Shown here: positions 27,964-38,413 of the stretch, piece after piece
How the letters are laid out: the number at the start of each line of letters is the position of its first letter
Numbering within the stretch: the stretch's first letter is position 1
Origin: Glaciecola sp. KUL10
GTDB lineage: Bacteria; Pseudomonadota; Gammaproteobacteria; Enterobacterales; Alteromonadaceae
Assembly: GCF_003203515.1 (NCBI RefSeq)
Contig: NZ_BGNG01000002.1
Coordinates: 434,001 to 498,000 of the forward strand
Direction: 5' to 3'
DNA: 64,000 nt
The notes under the pieces: model-generated
Told to the model about the DNA's origin: nothing
Database searches by the model: none
What the model saw: the letters and a program-made list of their open reading frames with translations, nothing else
Made by a program: the position numbers and the translations under genes

Positions 27964-29469
27964 TTGAATCCAACATTACGTGCATCGACTCAGCAACAAG
28001 CTGAGCACAATAATCATGAACAAATGGCTACTTATCAAAAAGTAGGCTTGGTTTTAGCGCCAGTTTTAGCAATTATTATGCTTGTATTTAGTGAGCAGCA
28101 GTCAATTATGCCAAGTGATGCATGGAAAGTTGCAGCGTTAGCGCTTTGGATGGCAATTTGGTGGGCGACAGAAGCTATTCCTGTACCCGCTACCGCATTT
28201 ATGCCATTGGTCTTATTACCATTTTTAAATATCAGACCTATTTCTGAAGCAGCATCTTCTTATGCTAACCCAATTATCTATTTGTTTTTGGGGGCATTTC
28301 TACTAGCAATTGCTATCGAACGTTGGCAATTACACAAACGTATTGCGTTAAATATTTTACTTTTAACTGGCACAAACGGCGTTCGCTTGATTGCAGGTTT
28401 TATGGTGGTGACAGCGATATTGTCGATGTGGATGACAAACACATCAACGACGATGATGCTTATGCCTATCGCGCTTTCTATCGCAAAAGTATTGGTTGAT
28501 AACAACCCTCAATTAAATGTTAAACAACATAGTGATTTTAAAAAAGCAATGCTCTTGTCAATCGCATTTGCCGCAACCATTGGTGGAATGGGCACAATAA
28601 TAGGCACGCCTCCTAACGCCTTACTCGCCGCTTTTATGCAAGAAAATTATCAAATGACGATTACCTTTGCTACATGGATGATGGTTGGTGTGCCACTAAT
28701 GTGTTGTATGCTTCCACTGGCATGGTGGGTGTTGACTAAGCTTGCTTTTAAAGTCGACATGCCAAGTTCACCTGCTGCCATGCGTTTTCTTAGTGAGCAA
28801 AAGCAGTCTTTGGGCGTGATGACTACAGCAGAAAAACGCGTTGCACTTTTATTTGCTCTGGTGGTGTTGGCGTGGATGTTGAGAAAACCTGCTTCGTCAT
28901 ACTTAGGGCTTTCCAACTTATCAGATGCTGGGATTGCCATGACAGCCGCTCTACTTTTATTTGTCATTCCTTCAGGTATGCCAAATAGTAGATCTTTACT
29001 TGCGTGGGAGGATGTTTCTAAACTTCCCTGGGGAGTGCTTATCCTATTTGGTGGTGGACTGTCATTGGCTGCCGCGGTTTCGCAAAGTGGATTGGCTCAA
29101 TGGCTTGGTTACGCAATTTCACCTATTGGCAGCATTGGTATTTTTGCTTTGATAATAGCGGCAACTGCGATGGTAATTTTCTTGACTGAATTGACTAGTA
29201 ATTTAGCAACCGCAGCGACATTTTTACCTGTTGTGGCTGCCGTTGCGCTTGAACTGGATATCTCCCCTCTTATTTTGTGTATTCCTGTCACGCTCGCGGC
29301 AAGTTGTGCCTTTATGTTGCCCGTTGCAACAGCGCCTAACGCGATTGTGTTCTCAACAGGGGTAATGCGTATCCCTGATATGGCCAAAGCAGGTGTACTT
29401 CTCAACTTAATGGGATTGGTCATTTTATCGTGCATCGCGATTTTTTTGGCGCCGCTTGTATTCACTTAG
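27964..29469 (+). CDS. DASS/SLC13-family sodium:anion symporter
   Basis: Inner-membrane transporter of 501 aa, about 11-12 hydrophobic helices, of the divalent anion:Na+ symporter family (dicarboxylates, sulfate or similar). Family signatures are WMTNTSTTMMLMPIALSI, GGMGTIIGTPPNALLAAF, LTELTSNLATAATFLPVVAAVA and LPVATAPNAIVFSTG, the two inverted-repeat SNT-type sites. The substrate is not decidable; C4-dicarboxylates are common. The start given is TTG 27964; the first ATG in frame is 28024 and neither has a strong ribosome site. The gene diverges from the broken receptor. Confidence 0.9.
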   Translation: MNPTLRASTQQQAEHNNHEQMATYQKVGLVLAPVLAIIMLVFSEQQSIMPSDAWKVAALALWMAIWWATEAIPVPATAFMPLVLLPFLNIRPISEAASSYANPIIYLFLGAFLLAIAIERWQLHKRIALNILLLTGTNGVRLIAGFMVVTAILSMWMTNTSTTMMLMPIALSIAKVLVDNNPQLNVKQHSDFKKAMLLSIAFAATIGGMGTIIGTPPNALLAAFMQENYQMTITFATWMMVGVPLMCCMLPLAWWVLTKLAFKVDMPSSPAAMRFLSEQKQSLGVMTTAEKRVALLFALVVLAWMLRKPASSYLGLSNLSDAGIAMTAALLLFVIPSGMPNSRSLLAWEDVSKLPWGVLILFGGGLSLAAAVSQSGLAQWLGYAISPIGSIGIFALIIAATAMVIFLTELTSNLATAATFLPVVAAVALELDISPLILCIPVTLAASCAFMLPVATAPNAIVFSTGVMRIPDMAKAGVLLNLMGLVILSCIAIFLAPLVFT

Positions 29470-29591
29470 CGTTGTCTTGACTTATATCCAACTCTAAATA
29501 CATTAAACTACGCTCATCATTCAGCAGACTGTTAAAGTAACAGTTTCTGCGATATTGTTACTGAAATAATAAAAACAACGCAGAGATTATT

Positions 29592-30887
29592 ATGCTAAAA
29601 CGTCTATTACCTATCGCTGTTGCGATGACTTTTTCAAGTTTTTCAGCATTCGCCGACCCTGTTGCAAAAATGGCGGATAAAATTGAACCACAAGTTATTA
29701 AGTGGCGTCATCATTTGCATCAATATCCAGAGCTATCGAACCGCGAATTTGAAACGGCAAAGTATATTGAAAAGTATCTGCGCTCTTTGGGCTTGGACGT
29801 ACAAACAGGTGTGGCTATTACGGGTGTGGTAGCGGTACTTGACTCAGGAAAGCCTGGCCCTACCGTTGCGCTTCGCGCCGATATGGACGGCCTGCCTGTA
29901 CCCGAACAAAATGACTTACCGTTTCGTTCACAACAAAAAGGCATGTTAGATGGTAACGAAGTCCCAGTGATGCATGCTTGTGGTCACGATACACACATGG
30001 CTATGTTGATGGGCGCTGCAAAAATACTGACTGAAATGAAAGAGGATTTACATGGCAAGGTTAAATTTATCTTTCAGCCTGCAGAAGAAGGAGCGCCGGC
30101 TGGCGAGCGCGGTGGCGCTGAGGTTATGGTCGAAGAGGGCGTGCTTACAAACCCAGATGTTGACGTGATATTTGGCCTACATATCAGTGCAAATACAGAT
30201 GTAGGAAAAGTTAGATATCGTCATGGCGGCATTATGGCGGCCGTTGATCCGTTCAAAATTGTAGTAAAGGGCAAGCAAGCTCATGGTGCTTACCCTTGGA
30301 AAAGCGTTGATCCAATTACGACGGCAGCCCAGATCATTATGGGCTTACAAACAGTAGTCAGCCGTGAAATTAAAGTAATCGACGACGCTGCTGTGGTGAC
30401 TGTGGGATCTATCCATGGTGGTAATCGCTCAAACATTATTCCAAATGAAGTCACGATGATAGGCACAATACGTACGTTAAACAAAGCGGCACGTGATCAT
30501 ATGTATGAAGCGATACCGCGCAAGGCTAAAGGTATTGCTGATAGCATGCGAGCTGAAGTCGAAGTCACCTTGCCATTGGACTACAACTACCCAATTACCT
30601 TTAACGACCATGAGCTAATGGATGAAGTCCTGCCAACTTTAGTGAGAACCGCTGGTGCTGAAAATGTGATTAATTCAAAAGCAGTAACAGGGGCAGAAGA
30701 TTTTTCTTTCTTCCAAGAAAAAGTGCCAGGTGTTTATTTATGGGTAGGTGGAAAACCGCTTGACGTGCCTGAGGAAGAATCTCCGGCTCATCACACCCCT
30801 GAGTTTTTTGTTGATGATAGCGGTATGAAGTTAGGTGTTAAATTGCTAACTAATATGACCATGGACTATATGAACGCGAACAAATAA
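29592..30887 (+). CDS. Exported M20-family amidohydrolase
   Basis: Zinc amidohydrolase/carboxypeptidase of the M20D type (IAA-amino-acid hydrolase / hippuricase-like), 431 aa, with a signal peptide (MLKRLLPIAVAMTFSSFSAFA), so probably periplasmic. Active-site features: WRHHLHQYPELS, ALRADMDGLPV, HACGHDTHMAML (metal-binding Cys and His), FIFQPAEEGAPAGERGGAEVM and TGAEDFSFF. It would cleave N-acyl or aromatic acyl amino acids. Single gene closed by a strong terminator. Confidence 0.92.
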   Translation: MLKRLLPIAVAMTFSSFSAFADPVAKMADKIEPQVIKWRHHLHQYPELSNREFETAKYIEKYLRSLGLDVQTGVAITGVVAVLDSGKPGPTVALRADMDGLPVPEQNDLPFRSQQKGMLDGNEVPVMHACGHDTHMAMLMGAAKILTEMKEDLHGKVKFIFQPAEEGAPAGERGGAEVMVEEGVLTNPDVDVIFGLHISANTDVGKVRYRHGGIMAAVDPFKIVVKGKQAHGAYPWKSVDPITTAAQIIMGLQTVVSREIKVIDDAAVVTVGSIHGGNRSNIIPNEVTMIGTIRTLNKAARDHMYEAIPRKAKGIADSMRAEVEVTLPLDYNYPITFNDHELMDEVLPTLVRTAGAENVINSKAVTGAEDFSFFQEKVPGVYLWVGGKPLDVPEEESPAHHTPEFFVDDSGMKLGVKLLTNMTMDYMNANK

Positions 30888-30933
30888 GTCTTATTTAGCC
30901 TTGATGTGCTAGAACTAACAATTTTAAGTATCC

Positions 30934-30969
30934 AAAAGCACGTTATTCAGTATAATAACGTGCTTTTTT
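30934..30969 (+). terminator. Terminator after the amidohydrolase
   Basis: Perfect 14-base stem (30934-30947 with 30954-30967), loop CAGTAT, then T run; A run on the other side makes it potentially bidirectional. Confidence 0.93.
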
Positions 30970-31019
30970 AATACTGCGATAAACTAAGTCGCATACAAGC
31001 AAAAAAGTGAAATCAAACT

Positions 31020-31511
31020 ATGCCACAAGTTGCAATCGTGATGGGCTCTCGCTCAGACTGGCCAACCATGCAAAACGCTGCATTGATGCTTAAAACCTTA
31101 GGTGTTTCTTTTGAAGCTAAAGTGGTGTCGGCTCACCGAACACCCAACCTTCTGACAGAATTTGCCGAAACTGCGGCTGAACAAGGTTTTCAAGTCATTA
31201 TTGGCGGTGCAGGTGGCGCAGCTCACTTACCAGGTATGATCGCTGCTCACACACATTTGCCTGTATTCGGTTGTCCAGTGCGTTCAAGTCAATTAAGCGG
31301 TTTAGACTCCTTACTTTCAATTGTACAAATGCCTAAAGGGGTAGCTGTTGGTACCTTGGCTATAGGCGAAGCAGGTGCTGCAAATGCAGGTTTGCTTGCT
31401 GCGCAAGTGATTGCCTTACACGATGAAACGGTACGCGACAACATCATTAAGTTTAGGAAGGAACAAACGGATACCGTGTTAGCCAATCAAACCTTGGAAT
31501 TAGATGCATGA
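31020..31511 (+). CDS. purE: N5-carboxyaminoimidazole ribonucleotide mutase
   Basis: Class I PurE, which converts N5-CAIR to CAIR in purine synthesis. 163 aa; motifs [38 protein letters not shown] and [20 protein letters not shown]. The stop overlaps the purK ATG by four bases (ATGA). No PurR-type operator is recognisable upstream. Confidence 0.98.
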   Translation: MPQVAIVMGSRSDWPTMQNAALMLKTLGVSFEAKVVSAHRTPNLLTEFAETAAEQGFQVIIGGAGGAAHLPGMIAAHTHLPVFGCPVRSSQLSGLDSLLSIVQMPKGVAVGTLAIGEAGAANAGLLAAQVIALHDETVRDNIIKFRKEQTDTVLANQTLELDA

Positions 31512-32647
31512 AAGTATTAGTTTACGGCTCTGGTCAGCTTGCGCAAATGATGTACCTTGCGGCTGCGCCTCTAGGCGTAAGCGTACAAGCGGTAGACGTC
31601 AACACCGAAAGCGTTGTTAATCCACTCGACAAAAGCATCTTGGATATCTCCTTAAACGATGCGATTACTCAAGCAGATGCGCTTACAGTTGAGTTTGAAC
31701 ATGTCCCTGAGCATCTCTTAAAGCATGCATCTAATAGTGGAAAACTATACCCTAATATCGACTCTATCCTCGCAGGTGCTGACCGCGTTCGAGAAAAAGC
31801 GCTTTTACAAGCTTATGGTATCGCTAATTGTGAGCATGAAATTATCCGCACTGTCCAACAACTGGACGGAATAACTGAACGCTTGGGCGAACGCATTATT
31901 TTTAAAGCGAGCCGAGATGGATATGATGGATACGGTCAATGGAGACTGACCTCAAAAAGCCAACTTCAAGCATTAATTAAAGAATTTCAAGCACTTGATT
32001 TAGATAAAGTGCCGCTAGTCGCCGAAAAAATGCTAGCTTTTGATCGCGAAATCTCTTTGATTGGTTCGCGAAATAAGCAGGGACAAATAAGATGCTTTAG
32101 TATCGCTGAAAACCTTCACCACGAAGGCCAACTGCATGTCTCAGTCGCACCTGCTACGCAAATTGATGAAAGCTTACAGACTCAAGCTAATGAAATATTC
32201 ACTAAGTTAAGTGAAGCAATGGATTATGTTGGGGTGCTAGCTGTTGAGCTATTTCAGTGCGGTGAAACACTATTGGTCAACGAAATTGCGCCAAGGGTAC
32301 ATAACTCAGGCCACTGGACGCAACAAGGTTGCCACACAAGCCAGTTTCAGCAACATATTCGCGCAGTGCTTGGCTTACCACTAGGCAGTGTTGGCACCTA
32401 TGGCGTCAGCGCAATGGTAAATATTATCGGGTGTGATGATATCGATAATGGATTGTTGGGGCTTGATAATACCCATTTGCACTTATACGGCAAAACAGTC
32501 AGAGCTAAAAGAAAAATGGGTCACATTAATGTCGTCGCAGATTCACATCAAAATTTGGGTGCAAGCCTGCTAGCCTTAACAAAGTTTTTACCCATGACGC
32601 ATTTTCCGCAGCTAAACGAAGAAGCAAAACGTTTAAAAAATAGTTAA
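31508..32647 (+). CDS. purK: N5-carboxyaminoimidazole ribonucleotide synthase
   Basis: ATP-grasp enzyme that makes N5-CAIR from AIR, bicarbonate and ATP. 379 aa. Features: N-terminal [27 protein letters not shown]-grasp core [50 protein letters not shown] and C-terminal [15 protein letters not shown]. Operon with purE. Confidence 0.97.
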   Translation: MKVLVYGSGQLAQMMYLAAAPLGVSVQAVDVNTESVVNPLDKSILDISLNDAITQADALTVEFEHVPEHLLKHASNSGKLYPNIDSILAGADRVREKALLQAYGIANCEHEIIRTVQQLDGITERLGERIIFKASRDGYDGYGQWRLTSKSQLQALIKEFQALDLDKVPLVAEKMLAFDREISLIGSRNKQGQIRCFSIAENLHHEGQLHVSVAPATQIDESLQTQANEIFTKLSEAMDYVGVLAVELFQCGETLLVNEIAPRVHNSGHWTQQGCHTSQFQQHIRAVLGLPLGSVGTYGVSAMVNIIGCDDIDNGLLGLDNTHLHLYGKTVRAKRKMGHINVVADSHQNLGASLLALTKFLPMTHFPQLNEEAKRLKNS

Positions 32648-32672
32648 ACAGTCATTTTAGTCATTTATATGC

Positions 32673-32700
32673 TTGACTCTTTGAGTGGCTTGAATACAAT
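32673..32700 (+). promoter_or_regulatory. Promoter of the tRNA-Thr gene
   Basis: TTGACT (32673-32678) and TACAAT (32695-32700) with a 16-base spacer, 5/6 matches each, followed by a GC-rich start region (ACGCATCGC), as seen in stringently controlled stable-RNA promoters. Confidence 0.72.
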
Positions 32701-32706
32701 ACGCAT

Positions 32707-32726
32707 CGCTTCGCTACAACGAAGCG
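32707..32726 (+). other. Small hairpin in the tRNA-Thr leader
   Basis: CGCTTCG / CGAAGCG seven-base perfect stem with loop CTACAA, located right at the predicted transcript start and ten bases before the mature tRNA. It may be a processing or stability element. Confidence 0.45.
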
Positions 32727-32736
32727 CACCTTGTGT

Positions 32737-32812
<76 letters not shown>

Positions 32813-32949
32813 TTCCTTAATTTTCTTGTTTTTAGAATACTTCGGTTTTCCCGATCCTTCTCCCAATTTAAACAGTATTTTTATTAGTGTGATTAATTTG
32901 TACGATTCGTCCGTCAAATTTTTAAAATTTACTAATAAGGAATGCTTTC

Positions 32950-34493
32950 ATGAGTTTAAAGCCAATAGCAGTTGCGTTAGGTTTATCTTTTGTTTCAGTC
33001 TTCGCTCACAGTGAGGCAAGTTTTACGTTTTCTAATGAAGCGGCTGCGGCTGCAACCACTCACGTTGTGTTTGTTGATGATGTCAGCAATTTAGACGGTG
33101 AAGCAGCCAAGCTTGACCAAGCATCACAAGGCGCTATTTCCAAGCTAATTGAATTGAATGATTTTAAAGCAAAAAAGGGAAGTACCTTACATCTTCAAAT
33201 GGTCGCAGGGTTTGATTCCGTCTTGTTAGTAGGTTCGCACGATGAAGATGGATTAGATGCGCCTGAGTTACAAGATTTAGGCGGCGTGATTGCTGGTAAG
33301 CTGGCTTCAGTTGATGAAGTGCTCAATATCAATATTGCAGTGGATAACCTGATGACAGATGTGGCGACCCCCAGTGCCTATATCGCATTGGGCTATGATT
33401 TGCGTCACTATAGCTTTGATCGTTATAAAACGAAAAAAGTAAAGGCATTTCACAGGTAAATTTACTCACACAAAAAGCGCAAGCAGCAAATCAGCTGTTT
33501 CAACAAGACTTGATTCACGTTGCAGATGGTGTACATCTGGCTCGTGATTTAGCAACCGAACCCGGTAAAAATATGTATCCGCAAGCCTTTGTTGATGTAG
33601 TAAAAGCCAAGTTTAAAGGCGTCAAAAATGTCGATATCGATGTATTAGATGTTCGTGACATGAAAAAGAACAACATGGGGGCATTGATGGGCGTTGGAAA
33701 AGGCTCAATCAACGATCCGCGTATGTTAGTCATTGAATATAAAGGTGCGGATAAAGACGTTGCACCAATCGCACTTGCTGGCAAGGGCATTACATTTGAT
33801 ACCGGTGGAATTAGTCTTAAAAGCAACTCCGGTATGTGGGCAATGAAGTCTGATTTATCTGGTGCTGCTGCCGTTGCGGGTACTTTGTATGCCGCTGCTC
33901 AACGAGGTGAAAACATCAATTTAGTAGGTGTGATGCCACTTGCTGAAAATATGCCAAGCCAAGATGCAATCCGCCCAGGTGACGTGCTTGAAACGATGCA
34001 AGGAACAAGCATTGAGATTATGAGTACAGACGCCGAGGGGCGCTTAATTTTGGCCGATGCTGTTTATTACGCTCAACAAGAATTTAAACCTAGTTTGTTG
34101 CTTAATATAGCAACCCTAACGGGGTCTGCAGCAAGGGCACTTAGTGATGAATATGCAGCAGTGATCACCCGAGATTTCGAATTGTCCACACAGATGATGG
34201 ACGTGGGCAAGCGCTCAGGCGAGCATGTTTGGCCGCTTCCCTTGCACGAAAATCACTTTGAACAAATCAAGTCACCGATCGCAGATATTAAAAATTCAGG
34301 CGCGGGTAACCCTGGCGCGAGTATTGGCGCAGCGGTGGTAGGTACCTTTGTCGATGAAGACTTAGCTTGGGTGCACTTGGATATTGCAGGCGTTGACTGG
34401 TTAGATGCAAGCAAAGACATTGCACCTAAAGGCAGTCAAGGCTGGGGTGTTCGATTTATGGACCAATTAGTAAGAGACCATGCAAACAAATAG
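32950..34493 (+). pseudogene. Exported leucyl aminopeptidase (M17), frame broken by one base
   Basis: M17-type cytosol-aminopeptidase-like enzyme carrying a signal peptide (MSLKPIAVALGLSFVSVFAHSEA). The N-terminal domain reads to 33459, where it hits TAA. The catalytic domain continues in the other frame to 34493 with all signatures intact: GKGITFDTGGISLKSN, MKSDLSGAAAV and STDAEGRLILADA. The frames join at ACG-AAA-AAA-GTA (A6 run 33433-33438): one extra A gives RYKTKK-SKGISQVNLLTQKAQ without interruption. Either a recent single-base loss, a read error in the run, or slippage that restores frame. Ribosome site AAGGA eight bases before ATG 32950. Confidence 0.85.
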
Positions 34494-34540
34494 CCTGTCT
34501 TAAGACTTGTCAGAATATGTGATTCCTAAGTAGAGTGTGT

Positions 34541-34576
34541 AACGGCCATTGCTAATTTAGCTTGGCCGTTTTTTTG
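34541..34576 (+). terminator. Terminator after the aminopeptidase
   Basis: AACGGCCA pairs with TGGCCGTT, with an inner GCTAA/TTAGC extension, then seven or more T. Confidence 0.9.
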
Positions 34577-34658
34577 TAGAACATACAAAACCGACTAAAC
34601 TTATGGTTAGGCCTTGAGTATGTTGTTTTAAGTACAGTGATCAAAAAGGAGTAATTTG

Positions 34659-35150
34659 ATGGCAAAAATTTTTATCTGCGGGCTTGTATTTTTATTGCTG
34701 ACAGCCTGTTCACCACAGAGTAGTGAACACACGGCGAATACAGACGCAGTTAGCGCCAACAAAACATCAACATTTGAAGTGACCGATGTGTGGGCAAGAG
34801 CAACTTTTGCAATGGCTCAAACAGGAGCAGTATATTTAACCCTTAACAATCAGACCGAAACAGACGTTTCGCTTTTATCTGCCTCGGTGCCAAGCGATTT
34901 GGCAGATGAAGTTCAACTGCATGATATGGCGATGAATGACGGTATGATGCAAATGCAAGAGATGGTCGATGGCGTTAACGTGGATGTCGGCGAAACGCTT
35001 GAATTTCGGCCTGGTGGTAAGCATATTATGTTACTAGGTCTAAAAAAACCATTGAACGACGGTGATAGTTTTGAGCTAACACTTCGTTTTAAAAACCGTG
35101 ATGAACTAACTTTGTTGGTCAACGTAAAAGACGCAAGAAACCTAAATTAA
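34659..35150 (+). CDS. PCu(A)C-type copper chaperone lipoprotein
   Basis: Periplasmic, probably lipid-anchored copper chaperone, 163 aa. Lipobox LLTAC puts the acylated residue at Cys17. The PCuAC fold carries the metal motif: His88 (VQLHDM), Met99 in a Met-rich stretch (MMQMQEM), His122 and Met124 in [12 protein letters not shown]. Such proteins deliver Cu(I) to cytochrome oxidase. Start ATG 34659 with AAGGAG seven bases upstream, in preference to a TTG one codon earlier. It is followed 16 bases later by dps. Confidence 0.92.
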   Translation: MAKIFICGLVFLLLTACSPQSSEHTANTDAVSANKTSTFEVTDVWARATFAMAQTGAVYLTLNNQTETDVSLLSASVPSDLADEVQLHDMAMNDGMMQMQEMVDGVNVDVGETLEFRPGGKHIMLLGLKKPLNDGDSFELTLRFKNRDELTLLVNVKDARNLN

Positions 35151-35166
35151 TTCTAAAGGACGAATA

Positions 35167-35634
35167 ATGAGTCAAATTGATATTGGTATTACCGAAACAG
35201 ACCGTTTAGCCATTGCTGAGGGATTGAAAAAACTGTTGGCGGATTCTTACACCCTTTATTTACAAACACATAATTTCCATTGGAACGTGACCGGCCCTCA
35301 ATTTAGAGAGCTACACCTGATGTTTGAAGAGCATTATACAGAATTAGCAATTGCTGTAGATGATATCGCTGAGCGTATCCGCACATTAGGCGTGGCCGCA
35401 CCAGGGACTTACAGAGCCTTTGCAGAATTAAGCAGCATCAAAGAGGTCGACGGTGTACCCGATGCAAGTGATATGGTACTTATTTTAACCCGTGCTCACG
35501 AGTCTGTCGTAAAGACATGCCGTTCGGCATTAGTACTAGCCCAAGAAGCAGATGATGAATCTAGCGCAGCCCTAATTGGTGATCGAATGCGCGTTCATGA
35601 AAAAACAGCGTGGATGTTAAGAGCAACTTTGTAA
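35167..35634 (+). CDS. dps: Dps-family ferritin-like protein
   Basis: Dodecameric iron-storing, DNA-protecting ferritin of 155 aa. Ferroxidase ligands His38 (NFHWNVTG), His50, Asp65 and Glu69 (DDIAERIR) have the exact Dps spacing. The N-terminus is short and lacks the Lys-rich tail of E. coli Dps, so DNA binding may be weak. It is probably co-transcribed with the copper chaperone; both fit metal or oxidative stress handling. Confidence 0.93.
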   Translation: MSQIDIGITETDRLAIAEGLKKLLADSYTLYLQTHNFHWNVTGPQFRELHLMFEEHYTELAIAVDDIAERIRTLGVAAPGTYRAFAELSSIKEVDGVPDASDMVLILTRAHESVVKTCRSALVLAQEADDESSAALIGDRMRVHEKTAWMLRATL

Positions 35635-35645
35635 GCCATATTCGA

Positions 35646-35679
35646 AGCATGCTATTTATAAGAGCATGCTATTTACAAG
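35646..35679. repeat. Tandem 17-base repeat built on AGCATGCT
   Basis: Two head-to-tail copies of AGCATGCTATTTAYAAG (35646-35662 and 35663-35679) differing at one base. Each begins with the self-complementary octamer AGCATGCT, so the copies can also fold into an eight-base stem with a nine-base loop after dps. It may be a weak terminator or a protein site. Confidence 0.6.
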
Positions 35680-35728
35680 AGCTCAGTAGCCCACAACAGT
35701 TAAAAGAAAAAAATTTGGAGTTTAATCG

Positions 35729-36820
35729 GTGAAAAAATTTATTGGCCTAGCGGCATGTGCTGTCTCATGTGTGTTCAGTGCACTTACTTTTGCAACTCAA
35801 ATTAAAGTTGAAGAGCTCGCTTCTGGTTTAAAGCACCCTTGGGGCATGGCTTTTTTACCAAGTGGCGATGCATTGATTACTGAACGTGCTGGTGGGGTGC
35901 GTTTGATGTCAAAAACCGGTCAACTTTCCCCAGCGATCTCAGGAGTTCCTAAAGCCGCGGTAGTTGGGCAGGGCGGCTTATTAGGCATTGCTGTTGATCC
36001 GGATTTTAATAGTAATCGCCACGTATATATTTGCATGTCAGTGGAAGGTGAAGATGGCAGAGGCAGCGAGGTTTTTAGAGGCACACTCAATGGCGCATCT
36101 TTGCAAAATGTGACGCAAGTTTTTGAGATGCTGCCAAAAGTAGATAGTGCGCATCACTTTGGCTGCAGGATTGTGTTTGATAGCGATGGTTACATGTTTA
36201 TTTCGTTAGGCGACCGTGGCTCTAAAAAAGAAGAATCGCAGAATAAAGACAATCATATCGGTACAGTCGTCAGGCTGAATAAAGATGGCACTGTACCAAG
36301 CGATAATCCATTTTTAGATGGCAAAGCACCTGAAGTCTTTTCATACGGTCATCGAAACGTACAAGGCATGACTTTACACCCACAAACAGGTGAAGTCTGG
36401 ACTCATGAGCATGGTCCAAAAGGTGGCGATGAGATCAATATCTTAGGCGCTGGTAAAAATTATGGCTGGCCAACCATTACCTATGGTGTTAACTACAATG
36501 GCTCTATCATTACAGATAAAACAGAAATGGATGGTATGGAACAACCGTTAGTAAAGTACGTTCCGTCTATTGCACCCAGCGGCATGACTTTTTATACTGG
36601 TGACGAATTCCCCGAATGGAAAGGGGATGTATTTATGGGATCGTTAAAATTCAGACACCTGCATCACGTGAAAATGGAAGAGGGTAAAGTGGTCGCTCAA
36701 AACGAGCTATTAACGGAACGTGAAGATAGAATCAGAGATGTCGTGCAAGGGCCAGATGGTGCGCTATACTTACTGACAGATGCACCTGACGGCAAAGTAC
36801 TTAAACTTACAAAAGGATAG
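35729..36820 (+). CDS. PQQ-dependent aldose sugar dehydrogenase
   Basis: Periplasmic soluble glucose/aldose dehydrogenase-like beta-propeller (YliI/Asd type), 363 aa with signal peptide (MKKFIGLAACAVSCVFSALTFA). Typical stretches: LKHPWGMAFLPSGDALITERAG, GQGGLLGIAVDPDF, HHFGCRIVFDSDGYMFISLGDRG, VFSYGHRNVQGMTLHPQTG, WTHEHGPKGGDEINIL and YGWPTITYGVNY, covering the catalytic His and the PQQ/Ca2+ site. Start GTG 35729, GGAG nine bases upstream. No PQQ biosynthesis genes are in the window. Confidence 0.92.
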   Translation: MKKFIGLAACAVSCVFSALTFATQIKVEELASGLKHPWGMAFLPSGDALITERAGGVRLMSKTGQLSPAISGVPKAAVVGQGGLLGIAVDPDFNSNRHVYICMSVEGEDGRGSEVFRGTLNGASLQNVTQVFEMLPKVDSAHHFGCRIVFDSDGYMFISLGDRGSKKEESQNKDNHIGTVVRLNKDGTVPSDNPFLDGKAPEVFSYGHRNVQGMTLHPQTGEVWTHEHGPKGGDEINILGAGKNYGWPTITYGVNYNGSIITDKTEMDGMEQPLVKYVPSIAPSGMTFYTGDEFPEWKGDVFMGSLKFRHLHHVKMEEGKVVAQNELLTEREDRIRDVVQGPDGALYLLTDAPDGKVLKLTKG

Positions 36821-36859
36821 TTTTGTAAGCAGTATTTTATATTAAGGAAACGTGGCGCT

Positions 36860-38413
36860 ATGCAACACAGGCTTGAACAAGAACTGTATCAACTGATACA
36901 AAGCAATGCCGATATTTTTGAATTTATCGAACATTCAAGCCTTGACGGTATGTGGTACTGGGACCTTGAGATGCCTGAGCACGAGTGGATGAGCCCAAAG
37001 TTTTGGCAAACTTTGGGTTATGATCCCAGCGAAAAACAACACCTAGCCTCTGAGTGGCAGCACATCATCAATCAGAAAGATTTGCAGGTCGCGTTTGAAA
37101 ACTTTACTAAGCATTGTGAAGATCCTAACCACCCCTACGACCAAGTAGTCAGATATACCCATGCAAAAGGCCATACCGTGTGGGTTCGCTGTCGTGGCAT
37201 CGCGATAAGAAATGATGACGGCCAGGCCGTGCGTATGCTAGGTGCACATACCGATATTACCGAACTCAAACACACAGAAGAAAAACTACTCGAAACCATT
37301 AAATCCAGAGAGTTGTTTTTTGCCAGAATGTCACATGAAATCAGAACACCTTTGCACGGTATCATTGGTTTAACTGACATTTTAAAAGAAAAGAATAAAG
37401 ACACTGAGCTATCGCTTACATTAGAGACGATATCTGCATGCGGTGACCAGTTACTAACCTTACTCAATGATCTACTGACCTTATCAAAACTGAATGATGA
37501 TAAATTATCGGTAAGCGTCGAGCCCGTCCCAGTCAACGAAATAATTAACTACGTTGCTAACTTGTATCAAGCTAGGGCGCATGCAAAAGGACTTGAGTTT
37601 AAAGTATCTGGGCCTAAAAGAATCGAGCAATTAGCGATTCAAACCGACAAAATTAGGATGACGCAAATCATTTCTAACTTGGTCAATAACGCGATTAAGT
37701 TTACCAGCAGCGGGTTTGTCGAGTTAAAAGTGGTTACTCAAGAGCAAAATGTGCTGATATCGGTGATTGATTCTGGTCGTGGTATCGATGATGTTGATGG
37801 CGTTTTTAAACCTTATCAACAAGAGAATCAGAATCGAGAAGATGAAGCTGGTACTGGCTTAGGTTTAGAAATCGTGAATCGTTTATGTGGCGAATTAGGA
37901 CATGGTTTAGATGTGCAATCTGAGGCTGGCGTTGGGACATCGGTGGCCATTTCTTGTCCGCTAATTTTGCGAGCACAGCGTATAGATTCTGGTGACAGTG
38001 ATCAAGAGGAGAGTCAAACTGAAAAACAAATGCAATTTGGCAAAGTACTTGTCGTTGACGACAATGAAATCAACCGTGAAATAGCCAATAGCATGCTACA
38101 AGGACATTGCTCTCACATTGACTTGGCAGCCGATGGGCAAGAGGCGCTGGCGTTTTCAATATTGAATAAAGACTATGACGTTATATTGATGGACCTAAAT
38201 ATGCCGGTCAAAGACGGTTACAGAGCTTCTACGGAAATCTTAAGCTTAACCAACCTCAAAAAAGAACCCACGATAATTGCCGTGTCTGCTGATGCTTTTG
38301 ATGAAACGATAGAAGCGTGTAAACAAGTTGGTATGCATCAACATCTTAAAAAGCCGTTCACTAAGCGCCATTTATTTAAGGCTATTGAGCAAGCTCAATC
38401 TGTTGAGAGCTAA
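36860..38413 (+). CDS. Cytosolic hybrid histidine kinase, PAS-HisKA-ATPase-REC
   Basis: Hybrid sensor kinase of 517 aa without membrane segments. A PAS/PAC domain (about 20-140: YWDLEMPEHEWMSPKFWQTLGYDPS, GAHTDITELKHTEE) is followed by HisKA with MSHEIRTPLHGIIGL, ATPase with DSGRGIDD and GTGLGLEIV, and a receiver with VVDDNEINREIA and LMDLNMPVKDGY, Lys in HLKKPF. Output partner unknown; no HPt is attached. It follows the sugar dehydrogenase by 39 bases and may share its transcript. Confidence 0.93.
   Translation: MQHRLEQELYQLIQSNADIFEFIEHSSLDGMWYWDLEMPEHEWMSPKFWQTLGYDPSEKQHLASEWQHIINQKDLQVAFENFTKHCEDPNHPYDQVVRYTHAKGHTVWVRCRGIAIRNDDGQAVRMLGAHTDITELKHTEEKLLETIKSRELFFARMSHEIRTPLHGIIGLTDILKEKNKDTELSLTLETISACGDQLLTLLNDLLTLSKLNDDKLSVSVEPVPVNEIINYVANLYQARAHAKGLEFKVSGPKRIEQLAIQTDKIRMTQIISNLVNNAIKFTSSGFVELKVVTQEQNVLISVIDSGRGIDDVDGVFKPYQQENQNREDEAGTGLGLEIVNRLCGELGHGLDVQSEAGVGTSVAISCPLILRAQRIDSGDSDQEESQTEKQMQFGKVLVVDDNEINREIANSMLQGHCSHIDLAADGQEALAFSILNKDYDVILMDLNMPVKDGYRASTEILSLTNLKKEPTIIAVSADAFDETIEACKQVGMHQHLKKPFTKRHLFKAIEQAQSVES

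Noticed and set aside
33459..33510. Two separate genes: a short exported protein and a cytosolic aminopeptidase
   Set aside because: The catalytic half has no proper start codon or ribosome site at 33510 and the sequence between the frames codes for the expected linker once one base is added, so one broken gene is the better reading.
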